Assembly: GCA_013001935.1 (NCBI GenBank)
Contig: JABDKZ010000435.1
Location: forward strand, 1-8,225
DNA: 8,225 bases
Origin: Maribacter sp.
GTDB taxonomy: Bacteria > Bacteroidota > Bacteroidia > Flavobacteriales > Flavobacteriaceae
Direction: 5' to 3'
The notes beneath the pieces are model-generated. The model was not told where the DNA came from, made no database searches, and worked only from the letters and a program-made list of their open reading frames with translations. This document shows positions 1 through 6,997 of the stretch, piece by piece; the first letter of the stretch is position 1; every line of letters begins with the position of its first letter. Both the position numbers and the translations under genes were made by a program.

Positions 1-248
1 TTCTTGATGAGATAGCGCAAAATCAAAAGGACGTTTTAAAAAACCCGAAACCCTTTGTACTGTTTGAGGATTTTGGAGATTCTGCCTTATTATTTTCTTT
101 AAGCTTTTATATTTCGGATAGTTTTACTGATCCTTGGATAAAAAGCGAGATACGCTATAAGATCGACGCTCAATTTAGAGCTCATAATATTCAAATACCA
201 TTTCCGCAACGAGACGTTCATTTATTTCAACACATAAAGAATCAATGA
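1..248 (+). CDS. MscS-family mechanosensitive ion channel, C-terminal end (5' partial)
   Basis: The reading frame is open from base 3 to the TGA at 246-248 and gives the last 81 residues of a protein that begins outside the window. MscS-type channels sit in the inner membrane and open under tension to release solutes on osmotic downshock. The visible part matches their C-terminal cytoplasmic alpha/beta domain: a stretch reading PFVLFEDFGDSALLFSLSFY, then a helix with KSEIRYKIDAQFRAHNI, then the family's typical ending IPFPQRDVHLF. The pore helix and the number of membrane spans cannot be seen, so the subfamily is open. Its stop codon overlaps the start of the next gene (ATGA), which suggests translational coupling with the outer membrane protein downstream. 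Confidence 0.88.
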   Translation, partial: LDEIAQNQKDVLKNPKPFVLFEDFGDSALLFSLSFYISDSFTDPWIKSEIRYKIDAQFRAHNIQIPFPQRDVHLFQHIKNQ

Positions 249-1135
249 GAGATAGCCTTGTCACTGTTGATAAAATGGTATTGGGTATACTTCTATGTGC
301 CTTTTTTACAGTACAGGTAACCTCACAATCTCCGGATATCTTTAGGATTGAATATATGTTGATGCCAAAAAACAAGGCTGCTGTTGAATTTACAAGATTT
401 AAAATACTGGCCAACGTACCTATAAAGGTTAGGGAGAAAGACAATATTATTATTGGGGGAGAATACAATTATTTATCCCAGGAATTCGGCGAGAATGACC
501 CGATTGCGATGGGAGGGGTAAAAGGCCTACATGTGGTCGATTTCAACTTGGCCTATGTCTATAGGTACAATGAGGATTGGCGTTTTATTGGGGTAGCGAC
601 CCCAAGACTTTCTTCTTCTTTGACCAATCGTGTGGTACGAGGTGATGTTTCTGCGAACATAACCGTGGGTGCTTTTAAGAACAAACAAAATATTGATAAG
701 CCAATACGTTTGGTTTTTGGGATTACCTACAATTCAACGGTAGCATTAAGAATACCTTTGCCCATAGTGTATTATGAAAAACGATTTCATCCCAATTGGT
801 CATATGTGGTAGGGGTTCCTAAAACAGGCTTAAAATATCATTTAAAAGAGAGGCATATGATACAAACCGAAATTATATTGGACGGTTACTTTGTTAATCT
901 TCAAAACAACATCATTTTACCTGATACGGGCATTGCTTCATCAATCTCTTCATCGGCAGCACTCTTTACCATCGGATATCAATATAACATAACAAAAAGT
1001 ATGTCGTTCTACGGTTATGGAGGTCACACACTATTTCAAAAAGCGGTTTTAAATAATCAGGATAGAAATGATATTTTTACACTAAATGATGAACCCAGTT
1101 TGTACTTTAGGGCTGGGTTTAGAATAGGAATTTAA
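245..1135 (+). CDS. DUF6268-like outer membrane beta-barrel protein
   Basis: This 296-residue protein has an N-terminal signal sequence: R2 and K10 lie in the n-region, residues 11-24 are hydrophobic, and the export region ends near TSQ at about residue 28. The rest alternates polar and hydrophobic residues as in beta-strands, and the last strand (SLYFRAGFRIGI) ends in the hydrophobic manner usual for outer membrane barrels. The pattern (a start like FRIEYMLMP, an internal NEDWRFIG, VGVPKTGLKYHL, and DGYFVNLQNNI) resembles the DUF6268 barrel family of Flavobacteriia; this is recognition from memory, not a search. Function in that family is unknown. The start at 245 is preferred over ATG 275 because it supplies the basic n-region and overlaps the mscS stop as ATGA. 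An 11-bp gap leads to the response regulator, so the three genes probably form one transcript. Confidence 0.75.
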   Translation: MRDSLVTVDKMVLGILLCAFFTVQVTSQSPDIFRIEYMLMPKNKAAVEFTRFKILANVPIKVREKDNIIIGGEYNYLSQEFGENDPIAMGGVKGLHVVDFNLAYVYRYNEDWRFIGVATPRLSSSLTNRVVRGDVSANITVGAFKNKQNIDKPIRLVFGITYNSTVALRIPLPIVYYEKRFHPNWSYVVGVPKTGLKYHLKERHMIQTEIILDGYFVNLQNNIILPDTGIASSISSSAALFTIGYQYNITKSMSFYGYGGHTLFQKAVLNNQDRNDIFTLNDEPSLYFRAGFRIGI

Positions 1136-1146
1136 ACAATTGGATT

Positions 1147-2310
1147 ATGTCAAATATTTTAGTTATTGAGGATGAATCGGCCATACGTCGGGTTTTGATG
1201 AAAATACTTTCCGAAGAAAGTGATACTTATCAAGTAGAAGAAGCCGAAGATGGTCTAAGAGGACTAGAAGCCATAAAAAACAAAGACTATGATTTGGTAT
1301 TATGTGATATTAAAATGCCAAAAATGGATGGTGTTGAGGTTCTGGAAGCTGTTCGAAAGATAAAACCCGAAATTCCATTTATAATGATTTCCGGTCATGG
1401 TGACTTGGATACTGCCGTCAACACCATGCGTTTGGGTGCGTTTGATTATATATCAAAACCTCCAGATTTGAATCGTCTTTTAACCACGGTAAGAAATGCT
1501 TTGGATCGAAAGGAATTGGTCGTTGAGAATAAAATCTTGAAGAAAAAAGTCAGCAAGAATTATGAAATGATCGGTGAGAGTAAGGAAATTAATGCCATAA
1601 AGGACATTATTGAAAAAGTGGCACCCACTGATGCTCGTGTTCTTGTCACCGGATCAAACGGTACTGGGAAAGAATTGGTCGCCCATTGGATACATGAAAA
1701 AAGTTCGAGAAGTTCTGGACCTTTTATCGAAGTCAATTGTGCAGCCATTCCTTCCGAATTAATAGAAAGCGAATTGTTTGGTCATGTAAAAGGTGCTTTT
1801 ACTTCTGCCATAAAAGATAGGGCAGGAAAATTTGAAGCAGCGAATAAGGGTACGATATTTTTAGATGAGGTTGGGGATATGAGCCTTTCTGCCCAAGCCA
1901 AGGTACTTAGGGCATTACAGGAGAACAAAATATCACGTGTTGGTTCTGATAAGGATATCAAAGTAGATGTAAGGGTAATAGCCGCCACGAACAAAGATCT
2001 TGATAAAGAAATAAAAGAAAATAAATTCAGGGAAGATTTGTATCATCGGTTGGCAGTGATTTTAATAAAAGTACCTGCCTTAAATGATCGGCAAGATGAT
2101 ATTCCTTTACTTATCAATCATTTTGCGGGAAAAATAGCTGAAGAACAAGGCATAGTTCCAAAAGAATTTTCAAAAGGTGCTATAAAACTCTTGAAAGGTT
2201 ATAATTGGACAGGAAATATCCGTGAATTGAGAAATGTAGTTGAGCGATTGATTATTCTTGGCGGCAAGGAAGTTACCGAAGAAGATGTAAAACTCTTTGC
2301 AAGCAAATAG
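1147..2310 (+). CDS. NtrC-type sigma-54-dependent response regulator lacking a C-terminal HTH
   Basis: The 387-residue protein has a receiver domain (about 1-120) with acidic E8/D9, phosphoacceptor D54, S82 and K104. A short linker leads to an AAA+ sigma-54 activator domain (about 140-370). Its landmarks are Walker A GSNGTGKE (169-176), the sigma-54 contact loop GAFTSA (216-221; the usual form is GAFTGA), Walker B GTIFLDE (235-241), sensor I ATN (280-282), likely arginine fingers R295 and R301 in FREDLYHRL, and sensor II around GNIRELRN (356-363). Activators of this type use ATP hydrolysis to remodel RNA polymerase-sigma-54. The chain stops some 20 residues after sensor II, so the Fis-like helix-turn-helix found in most NtrC proteins (about 440-470 residues) is absent. 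It may act from solution or through a partner. No cognate histidine kinase is visible. It ends 6 bp before a convergent gene. Confidence 0.93.
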   Translation: MSNILVIEDESAIRRVLMKILSEESDTYQVEEAEDGLRGLEAIKNKDYDLVLCDIKMPKMDGVEVLEAVRKIKPEIPFIMISGHGDLDTAVNTMRLGAFDYISKPPDLNRLLTTVRNALDRKELVVENKILKKKVSKNYEMIGESKEINAIKDIIEKVAPTDARVLVTGSNGTGKELVAHWIHEKSSRSSGPFIEVNCAAIPSELIESELFGHVKGAFTSAIKDRAGKFEAANKGTIFLDEVGDMSLSAQAKVLRALQENKISRVGSDKDIKVDVRVIAATNKDLDKEIKENKFREDLYHRLAVILIKVPALNDRQDDIPLLINHFAGKIAEEQGIVPKEFSKGAIKLLKGYNWTGNIRELRNVVERLIILGGKEVTEEDVKLFASK

Positions 2311-2316
2311 CATTAA

Positions 2317-3003
2317 CTATTTACATCCGTTAAGTTTTTCTAAGGCTGCAGCTGTGATGTCCTTGGTTCTGAGGTTATAGTATTTTTTACCTTCTGTAAG
2401 ATTTGGTAATAATAATTGCTGTTCGCACTGCAAGTAAATATTTTCTGCAAAGACCCTTGCTTCATTGCAATCGACCGAGGTGACTATCTTGTTTAGGGAC
2501 TCCCTATATTTTTCTAATGCAATATCTATTTTTCTTTCGAAATCCTCTTTAGTAGGCTTTTTCTTTGATGTCTTTTCATTTTTGGCAACAATCGTATTCA
2601 TGGCTAATAAATTGCTGCCATACTTACTGTCATGCAATTCATGTTCTGCGAGGGATTCAAGGCTCCCAATAGTATTTTCCAAAGCTCTGTTCAATAAAAT
2701 GCGGGTACTGTTCAGAGCAGTTGCTTTAATGGCTAGTTTTAAGTTGGAAAGGCCTTCGGTGATATTTTCTTTTGCGTACTCACAACCGCATTCCATCAAT
2801 TGATTTTTAGACTTTTCTATAGCATTCAAAGCCTTATAGGCAAAGTATCGTGCTTGATTAATATCGTCTACAGCAATGGCTTTTTCGGTCTGGGTCTTAA
2901 CGAAATTAATGTTCGAACCCGCATAATCACAGGCCTTATCTACCTTGAAAGAAGAAAACAGGAAAACTAATACAAGTATATGTATTGAGTAATGACGCTT
3001 CAT
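2317..3003 (-). CDS. secreted helical protein of unknown function with internal repeat
   Basis: I do not recognise a named family. The 228 residues begin with a signal peptide (K2, R3, hydrophobic 7-19) and a likely cleavage at A24|C25. DKAC is a poor lipobox, so a soluble periplasmic or secreted protein is more likely than a lipoprotein. The mature part is predicted helical and rich in Ala, Leu, Lys and Glu. It has cysteines at 25, 72, 74, 179, 193 and 227, an even number that would allow disulfides outside the cytoplasm. Residues 47-55 (DINQARYFA) and 178-186 (DCNEARVFA) match at D, N, A-R and F-A, suggesting duplication of a helical hairpin of TPR-like character. A lysine-rich linker (about 141-152) separates the halves. 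It is transcribed towards the response regulator, with stop codons 6 bp apart and no shared strong terminator visible. Confidence 0.8.
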   Translation of the reverse strand: MKRHYSIHILVLVFLFSSFKVDKACDYAGSNINFVKTQTEKAIAVDDINQARYFAYKALNAIEKSKNQLMECGCEYAKENITEGLSNLKLAIKATALNSTRILLNRALENTIGSLESLAEHELHDSKYGSNLLAMNTIVAKNEKTSKKKPTKEDFERKIDIALEKYRESLNKIVTSVDCNEARVFAENIYLQCEQQLLLPNLTEGKKYYNLRTKDITAAALEKLNGCK

Positions 3004-3203
3004 AATGTAGGTATTTCGTTTGTTGTAAAATTTGGGAATAATACCTGGTAAAAGTACTCATAGTAAGCTTCCAAACCCAGTTTTTTCGACAGAACGCAAC
3101 GGCTCAACCCCATTTTAGATGAAATGTGGAATAGCCCAGTTAAACGGTCATCTTTTTTAACATATCCTGCAATTCAACGACAAAATTATTTTATATTCAG
3201 GGC

Positions 3204-4082
3204 ATGAAAAACGTAGATATTGGCTTTTATAAAGCAGATTCTAACATCAATCTCGCCAAAACCCCGACTTTTGAGGATTTTAACGCTACCGAAAAGGAGT
3301 TAAAAAAAGATCTTGAAAAAATTCGGGAAGATCTTGGTGATTTTCAAGATACACTTTATGCCCATGGCAAATACAGTGTTTTGGTTTGCTTACAGGGTAT
3401 GGATACATCTGGCAAGGATAGCCTAATCCGTGAAGTATTCAAAGATTTTAATGTTAGGGGGGTTGTGGTACATAGTTTTAAGGTTCCTACGGCATTGGAG
3501 TTGAAACACGACTATATATGGAGACACTATATAGCCCTACCGGCAAAAGGAAAGTTCGGAATTTTTAATCGTACCCATTATGAAAATGTTTTGGTTACAC
3601 GTGTACATCCCGAATATATTTTAGGTGAGAATATTCCCGGTATTCATGATGTTGATGATATTGACCAAAAGTTTTGGAATGCCCGGTTCGAGCAAATAAA
3701 CAATTTTGAAAGGCATATTGCTGAAAATGGCACCATAATCTTCAAATTCTTTTTACATCTCTCCAAGGAGGAACAAAGGCAGCGCTTACTGCGGCGGTTA
3801 CGATTAAAAAGAAAGCACTGGAAATTCTCTCCGGGCGACTTAAAGGAACGAAAGTTGTGGAGCAAATATCAGATGTGTTATGAAGCTGCGATTAAGAATA
3901 CCGCTAAGGAGCATGCGCCTTGGTATGTAGTGCCAGCGGATAATAAAAATGCCGCCAGGGTTATTGTCGCACAGATCTTGTTAGAAGAGTTAGCTAAATA
4001 CAAAGATATCGCCGAACCTGAGCTTGATGATAAAATAAAAGCTAATTTAGAAAGCTATAAACAGGAATTAGAAAACGAATGA
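3204..4082 (+). CDS. ppk2: polyphosphate kinase 2 (PPK2) family polyphosphate:nucleotide phosphotransferase
   Basis: PPK2 enzymes transfer phosphate between inorganic polyphosphate and nucleoside mono- or diphosphates in the cytoplasm. The 292-residue length fits a single-domain PPK2. Visible landmarks are Walker A GMDTSGKD (65-72, K71), the SFK.PT..EL..D segment (91-103), the signature GIFNRTHYENVLV..VHPE (119-137; about where Walker B lies), a basic lid segment with RRLRLKRKHWKF (197-208), SPGDLKER (209-216) and HAPWYVVPAD (237-246). Serine 73 follows the Walker motif where many PPK2s have glycine; from memory this is usual in flavobacterial members. Whether it prefers AMP, ADP or GDP cannot be decided by eye. 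The first ATG lies about 200 bp from the divergent neighbour, and no clear -7 element precedes it. Its stop overlaps the M28 peptidase start (ATGA at 4079-4082), implying co-translation. Confidence 0.93.
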   Translation: MKNVDIGFYKADSNINLAKTPTFEDFNATEKELKKDLEKIREDLGDFQDTLYAHGKYSVLVCLQGMDTSGKDSLIREVFKDFNVRGVVVHSFKVPTALELKHDYIWRHYIALPAKGKFGIFNRTHYENVLVTRVHPEYILGENIPGIHDVDDIDQKFWNARFEQINNFERHIAENGTIIFKFFLHLSKEEQRQRLLRRLRLKRKHWKFSPGDLKERKLWSKYQMCYEAAIKNTAKEHAPWYVVPADNKNAARVIVAQILLEELAKYKDIAEPELDDKIKANLESYKQELENE

Positions 4083-5479
4083 GGTTTATAAAATTTTCAC
4101 TGATTGTCTTATTGACCACTTGGAACGGATTTACTCAATCCGCTGATGAAAAGCAAATAAAGGCCATTTATGATGCTGCGCTGACCAAAGGTAAGGCCTA
4201 TGATTGGCTCAACTATCTATCAAATCAAATAGGCGGCAGATTATCTGGATCTGTTCAGGCCCAAAAAGCGGTGGAATATACCAAAGCCCAACTGGATTCA
4301 TTGGGTATTGATCGGGTTTGGTTGCAGTCTGTAATGGTACCAAAATGGGTGCGAGGCACACCTGAATTCGCCTATTTCGAAACTGCTCCTGGGATAACGA
4401 CCGATGTACCTATTTGTGCTTTAGGCGGCTCCGTTGCTACGCCTTTGAACGGAATTAAAGCAAATATCATTGAGGTAAATGGTATTGAGCAATTAGCGAC
4501 GCTTGGGAAAGAACAAATTACAGGGAAGATCGTTTTTTTTAATAAGCCAATGGATCCAACCCTGATAAGCACCTTTCAGTCCTATTCAGGTTGCGTGAAC
4601 CAGCGCTATGCGGGTGCCACTGAAGCGGCGAAGTTTGGGGCCGTTGGGGTAATTGTTCGCTCAATGAACTTAAGATTGGATAATTTTCCCCATACAGGAT
4701 CTATGAGTTATGGTGATACCCCTACATCCGATCGTATTCCCGCCGCTGCAATTAGTACGAAAGGAGCTGAGCTTTTGAGTACAACCTTAAAATTGAGTCC
4801 TACTACCAAATTCTATTTCAAACAAAATTGTAAACTTTTTAAAGATGTAGAATCTTTCAATGTCATAGGGGAAATTAGAGGCAGCAAATACCCCAATGAG
4901 ATAATGATTGTTGGGGGGCATCTTGATTCTTGGGATTTAGGCGATGGCTCTCATGACGACGGTGCAGGCTGTGTTCAAAGTATGGATGTGCTCAGACTAT
5001 TAAAAGAAAGCGGATATAGACCACAGCGTACGATTAGGGTCGTGTTGTTCATGAATGAGGAAAATGGACTCCGAGGAGGTACTAAATATGCTGAAATAGC
5101 CAAAAGTAGGAATGAAAACCATGTCTTTGCTTTGGAAAGTGATGCTGGCGGATTTACCCCACGTGGTTTTTCTTTTGATTGCTCAGACGCTAATTTTGAG
5201 CAAGTAAAACGTTGGAAGCAGCTTTTTGAGCCCTATCTAATACATATGTTTGTGCGCGGGGGTAGCGGTGCCGATATTGGCCCACTTAAAAATGACCAAA
5301 TGGTGCTGGCAGGTCTGCGACCCGATTCGCAACGATATTTTGATCACCATCATGCTGAAAATGACACTTTTGAGCATGTGAATAAAAGAGAGCTAGAGCT
5401 TGGTGCAGCGACAATGACCAGTTTGATCTACCTTTTTGATAAATATGGGATTATTAAGCCACCAAAAATCAAGGGGTAA
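4079..5479 (+). CDS. secreted M28 family zinc metallopeptidase with PA domain (carboxypeptidase Q-like)
   Basis: This 466-residue exported hydrolase has a signal peptide (R2, K5, hydrophobic 6-14, cleavage probably near Q20). An N-terminal segment with IGGRLSGS (51-58) precedes an inserted protease-associated region (about 110-250, including AAKFGAVGVIV), followed by the di-zinc peptidase core. The predicted co-catalytic zinc ligands are all present: H281 in GGHLDSWD, bridging D293 in HDDGAG, general base E327 with ligand E328 in NEEN, D355 in ESDAGG, and H425 in HHHAENDTF. The order and spacing resemble plasma glutamate carboxypeptidase/carboxypeptidase Q, which removes residues from small peptides; substrate specificity is inferred. 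It probably acts in the periplasm, as there is no type IX C-terminal sorting domain and the chain ends just after the last catalytic-domain helix. It is coupled to ppk2 by a 4-bp overlap. Confidence 0.92.
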   Translation: MRFIKFSLIVLLTTWNGFTQSADEKQIKAIYDAALTKGKAYDWLNYLSNQIGGRLSGSVQAQKAVEYTKAQLDSLGIDRVWLQSVMVPKWVRGTPEFAYFETAPGITTDVPICALGGSVATPLNGIKANIIEVNGIEQLATLGKEQITGKIVFFNKPMDPTLISTFQSYSGCVNQRYAGATEAAKFGAVGVIVRSMNLRLDNFPHTGSMSYGDTPTSDRIPAAAISTKGAELLSTTLKLSPTTKFYFKQNCKLFKDVESFNVIGEIRGSKYPNEIMIVGGHLDSWDLGDGSHDDGAGCVQSMDVLRLLKESGYRPQRTIRVVLFMNEENGLRGGTKYAEIAKSRNENHVFALESDAGGFTPRGFSFDCSDANFEQVKRWKQLFEPYLIHMFVRGGSGADIGPLKNDQMVLAGLRPDSQRYFDHHHAENDTFEHVNKRELELGAATMTSLIYLFDKYGIIKPPKIKG

Positions 5480-5565
5480 TATTTATTGGGGAACGGGTTT
5501 CGCCATACGTTGTTATTCCTCATAATTTTGTGACTACCGCTTCTATAACTCAGAGCTAAATTACC

Positions 5566-5573
5566 TACCTTTG
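5566..5573 (+). promoter_or_regulatory. Bacteroidota -7 promoter element TACCTTTG
   Basis: TACCTTTG matches the Bacteroidota -7 consensus TAnnTTTG exactly and lies 26 bp before the start of the peptidyl-prolyl isomerase gene. Transcription would begin near 5580, leaving a leader of about 20 nt. No TTG sits at the usual 17-23 bp upstream; the nearest, TTTG at 5527-5530, is too far. The -33 part is therefore weak or absent. Confidence 0.65.
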
Positions 5574-5599
5574 CCGCTCATTAAAAAAAATAGCACAAA

Positions 5600-6532
5600 A
5601 TGCAAGACGGTATCTACGCAAAATTCAATACTTCAAAAGGAGAAATACGTGTAAGACTAACTCACGATAAGACCCCCGGCACAGTTGGTAACTTTGTTGC
5701 CCTAGCAGAAGGTAAAATTGAGAATAAAGCAAAAGCTGCAGGAGAGCCTTACTATAATGGCTTGAAATTCCATAGGGTAATCCCTGATTTTATGATTCAA
5801 GGTGGTTGTCCCTTAGGGACAGGAACAGGGGATCCCGGATATAAATTTGATGATGAGTTTCATCCAGAATTGACGCACAATGCCCCTGGTGTACTTTCAA
5901 TGGCCAATGCCGGGCCAGGAACTAATGGAAGTCAATTTTTTATTACCCATGTGGCAACGCCATGGCTGGATAATAAACATACGGTATTTGGCCATGTCGA
6001 AGCTGGCCAAGACGTAGTTAATGCAATAGCACAATCAGATGCAATAGAAAGTTTAGAAATTGTGAGGGTTGGGGATGAAGCCAAGAATTGGGACGCGTTT
6101 AAGGCGTTTAAAACTTTTGAAAGCTCAAGAGAGGAAAGAATCGCCAAGGAAAAAGCGATACAAGCCGCTGAAATGGATAAGGTTGCCGCGGGTTTCGAAG
6201 AAACCGAAAGCGGACTTAGATATAAAATAATCCAAAAAGGAGAAGGAACCAAAGCTACTACCGGCAAAACGGTTTCTGTTCACTATGAAGGCTCCTTACT
6301 TAATGGTCAAGTTTTTGACTCTTCTTACAAACGTAATCAACCTATAGAGTTTCCTTTGGGAGTAGGGCAAGTTATCCCAGGTTGGGATGAAGGTATTTCT
6401 CTTTTACAAGTTGGTGATAAGGCCCGATTTGTAATCCCTTCAAATTTGGCTTACGGCAGTGCTGGCGCTGGCGGTGTTATTCCACCGGATGCAACTTTGA
6501 TTTTCGATGTAGAATTGATGGAAGTTAAATAA
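5600..6532 (+). CDS. dual-family peptidyl-prolyl cis-trans isomerase (cyclophilin-FKBP fusion)
   Basis: The 310-residue protein joins two unrelated prolyl isomerase folds that speed proline-limited folding. Residues 1-160 are a cyclophilin, with [13 protein letters not shown] (57-69; catalytic R59, F64, Q67), [15 protein letters not shown] (100-114; F113), W122 and H127. A charged helical linker (about 165-197, rich in Lys, Glu and Ala) leads to an FKBP domain (about 203-310), with VHYEGSL (227-233; Y229), VFDSS (238-242; D240), the pocket segment [10 protein letters not shown] (256-265; W262), Y285 and F302. The active-site residues of both domains appear intact. This order is known as the CFBP class of dual immunophilins and occurs in flavobacteria. 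There is no signal peptide, so it should act in the cytoplasm. A -7 element precedes it and an intrinsic terminator follows 28 bp after the stop, so it is probably monocistronic. Confidence 0.95.
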   Translation: MQDGIYAKFNTSKGEIRVRLTHDKTPGTVGNFVALAEGKIENKAKAAGEPYYNGLKFHRVIPDFMIQGGCPLGTGTGDPGYKFDDEFHPELTHNAPGVLSMANAGPGTNGSQFFITHVATPWLDNKHTVFGHVEAGQDVVNAIAQSDAIESLEIVRVGDEAKNWDAFKAFKTFESSREERIAKEKAIQAAEMDKVAAGFEETESGLRYKIIQKGEGTKATTGKTVSVHYEGSLLNGQVFDSSYKRNQPIEFPLGVGQVIPGWDEGISLLQVGDKARFVIPSNLAYGSAGAGGVIPPDATLIFDVELMEVK

Positions 6533-6560
6533 ACACAATACTTCAGTCCACAAATAATAG

Positions 6561-6587
6561 GCCTCGGCAATTCGCCGGGGCTTTTTT
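6561..6587 (+). terminator. intrinsic terminator after the peptidyl-prolyl isomerase gene
   Basis: GCCTCGGC (6561-6568), a 5-nt loop and GCCGGGGC (6574-6581) form an 8-bp GC-rich stem with one G-U pair, followed at once by six T (6582-6587). This is a classic rho-independent terminator for the plus strand, 28 bp after the stop codon. Confidence 0.9.
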
Positions 6588-6601
6588 GATTGAAACAGCA
6601 A

Positions 6602-6691
6602 CTACTTTTTGGATTGTTGCCTTAAACTAGCAACGAATAAAATGATGTTGATCAACACTAATGAAAGTAAAATGGTAAAAAATGAGGGCAT
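6602..6691 (-). CDS. 29-residue single-span membrane peptide, copy 1
   Basis: ATG at 6691-6689 opens a 29-codon frame ending in TAG at 6604-6602. The peptide is hydrophobic from about residue 4 to 23 (MPSFFTILLSLVLINI at its start) and ends in a polar, basic tail with R24, K28 and K29. This is the layout of a small inner membrane protein with its tail inside the cell. The main evidence that it is real is its likeness to the 28-codon frame at 6783-6869: 12 of the first 22 positions are identical (M-x2-F-x-T-I-L-x-S-L-x2-I-N-I-x-L, then S22). It lies downstream of that copy on the same strand, 91 bp away. No function is known to me, and a chance frame remains possible. Confidence 0.55.
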   Translation of the reverse strand: MPSFFTILLSLVLINIILFVASLRQQSKK

Positions 6692-6762
6692 ATTTAACAG
6701 GATTTAGAATCGCTTCTTATACTTATATAACACTTCATATGCGTTATACCCTACCTAGAAAA

Positions 6763-6781
6763 GATAAATCCAGTATTTATC
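6763..6781 (-). terminator. weak hairpin just after the second small membrane peptide
   Basis: GATAAAT (6763-6769) and ATTTATC (6775-6781) form a 7-bp AT-rich stem with a 5-nt loop, starting 1 bp after the stop codon of the minus-strand frame at 6783. On the minus strand it is followed by TTTTC. It could attenuate transcription between the two peptide genes, but the stem is weak and this is only a candidate. Confidence 0.25.
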
Positions 6782-6782
6782 C

Positions 6783-6869
6783 TTAGTTCTTTGCCCCTCC
6801 AGTACTCAAAAGCAAGAGTACAATATTTATGATAAGCAGTGAGAATAATATTGTTAAGAAAGTCAACAT
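6783..6869 (-). CDS. 28-residue single-span membrane peptide, copy 2
   Basis: ATG at 6869-6867 opens a 28-codon frame ending in TAA at 6785-6783. The peptide starts MLTFLTILFSLLIINIVL, is hydrophobic from about residue 4 to 22, and ends in a short polar tail (STGGAKN). It aligns without gaps to the frame at 6602-6691, sharing the F4, T6-I7-L8, S10-L11, I14-N15-I16, L18 and S22 positions. Conservation of the peptide, including polar T6, S10 and N15 inside the span, argues for coding. The two tails differ, one strongly basic and one glycine-containing. No exact TAnnTTTG lies upstream; AACCTTTG in the minus strand about 6934-6941 is one base off. Its function is unknown. Confidence 0.55.
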   Translation of the reverse strand: MLTFLTILFSLLIINIVLLLLSTGGAKN

Positions 6870-6997
6870 GGTTTAATGAGCTACTTGTAACATGGGGGAA
6901 GGTGTTCTGTTTAACTTAAGATTACAAAAAAGAGCAAAGGTTGCGCAAAACGTTAAACAAAAATATAAAAAAATCATCTAAAGTAAGATTATTCCTC

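Noticed and set aside
2305..2322. AAATAG/CTATTT hairpin between the convergent stop codons
   Set aside because: It is only 6 AT-rich pairs and results mainly from the two facing stop codons; there is no T tract of note.
2465..2803. 112-codon plus-strand frame opposite the secreted protein gene, and similar antisense frames inside the regulator, ppk2, peptidase, isomerase and peroxiredoxin genes
   Set aside because: These are shadows of well-supported genes and show no domain or motif of their own.
3009..3046. Inverted repeat AGGTATT/AATACCT upstream of the unknown secreted protein gene
   Set aside because: It has 7-bp arms with a 24-nt gap and nothing to link it to a known operator; this is expected by chance at this length.
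5480..5565. Search for a terminator after the M28 peptidase gene
   Set aside because: No stem followed by a T tract was found before the next promoter element, so none is reported.
6873..6893. Six-codon upstream frame before the 28-residue membrane peptide gene
   Set aside because: Frames this short are very common by chance, and there is no sign of attenuation structure.
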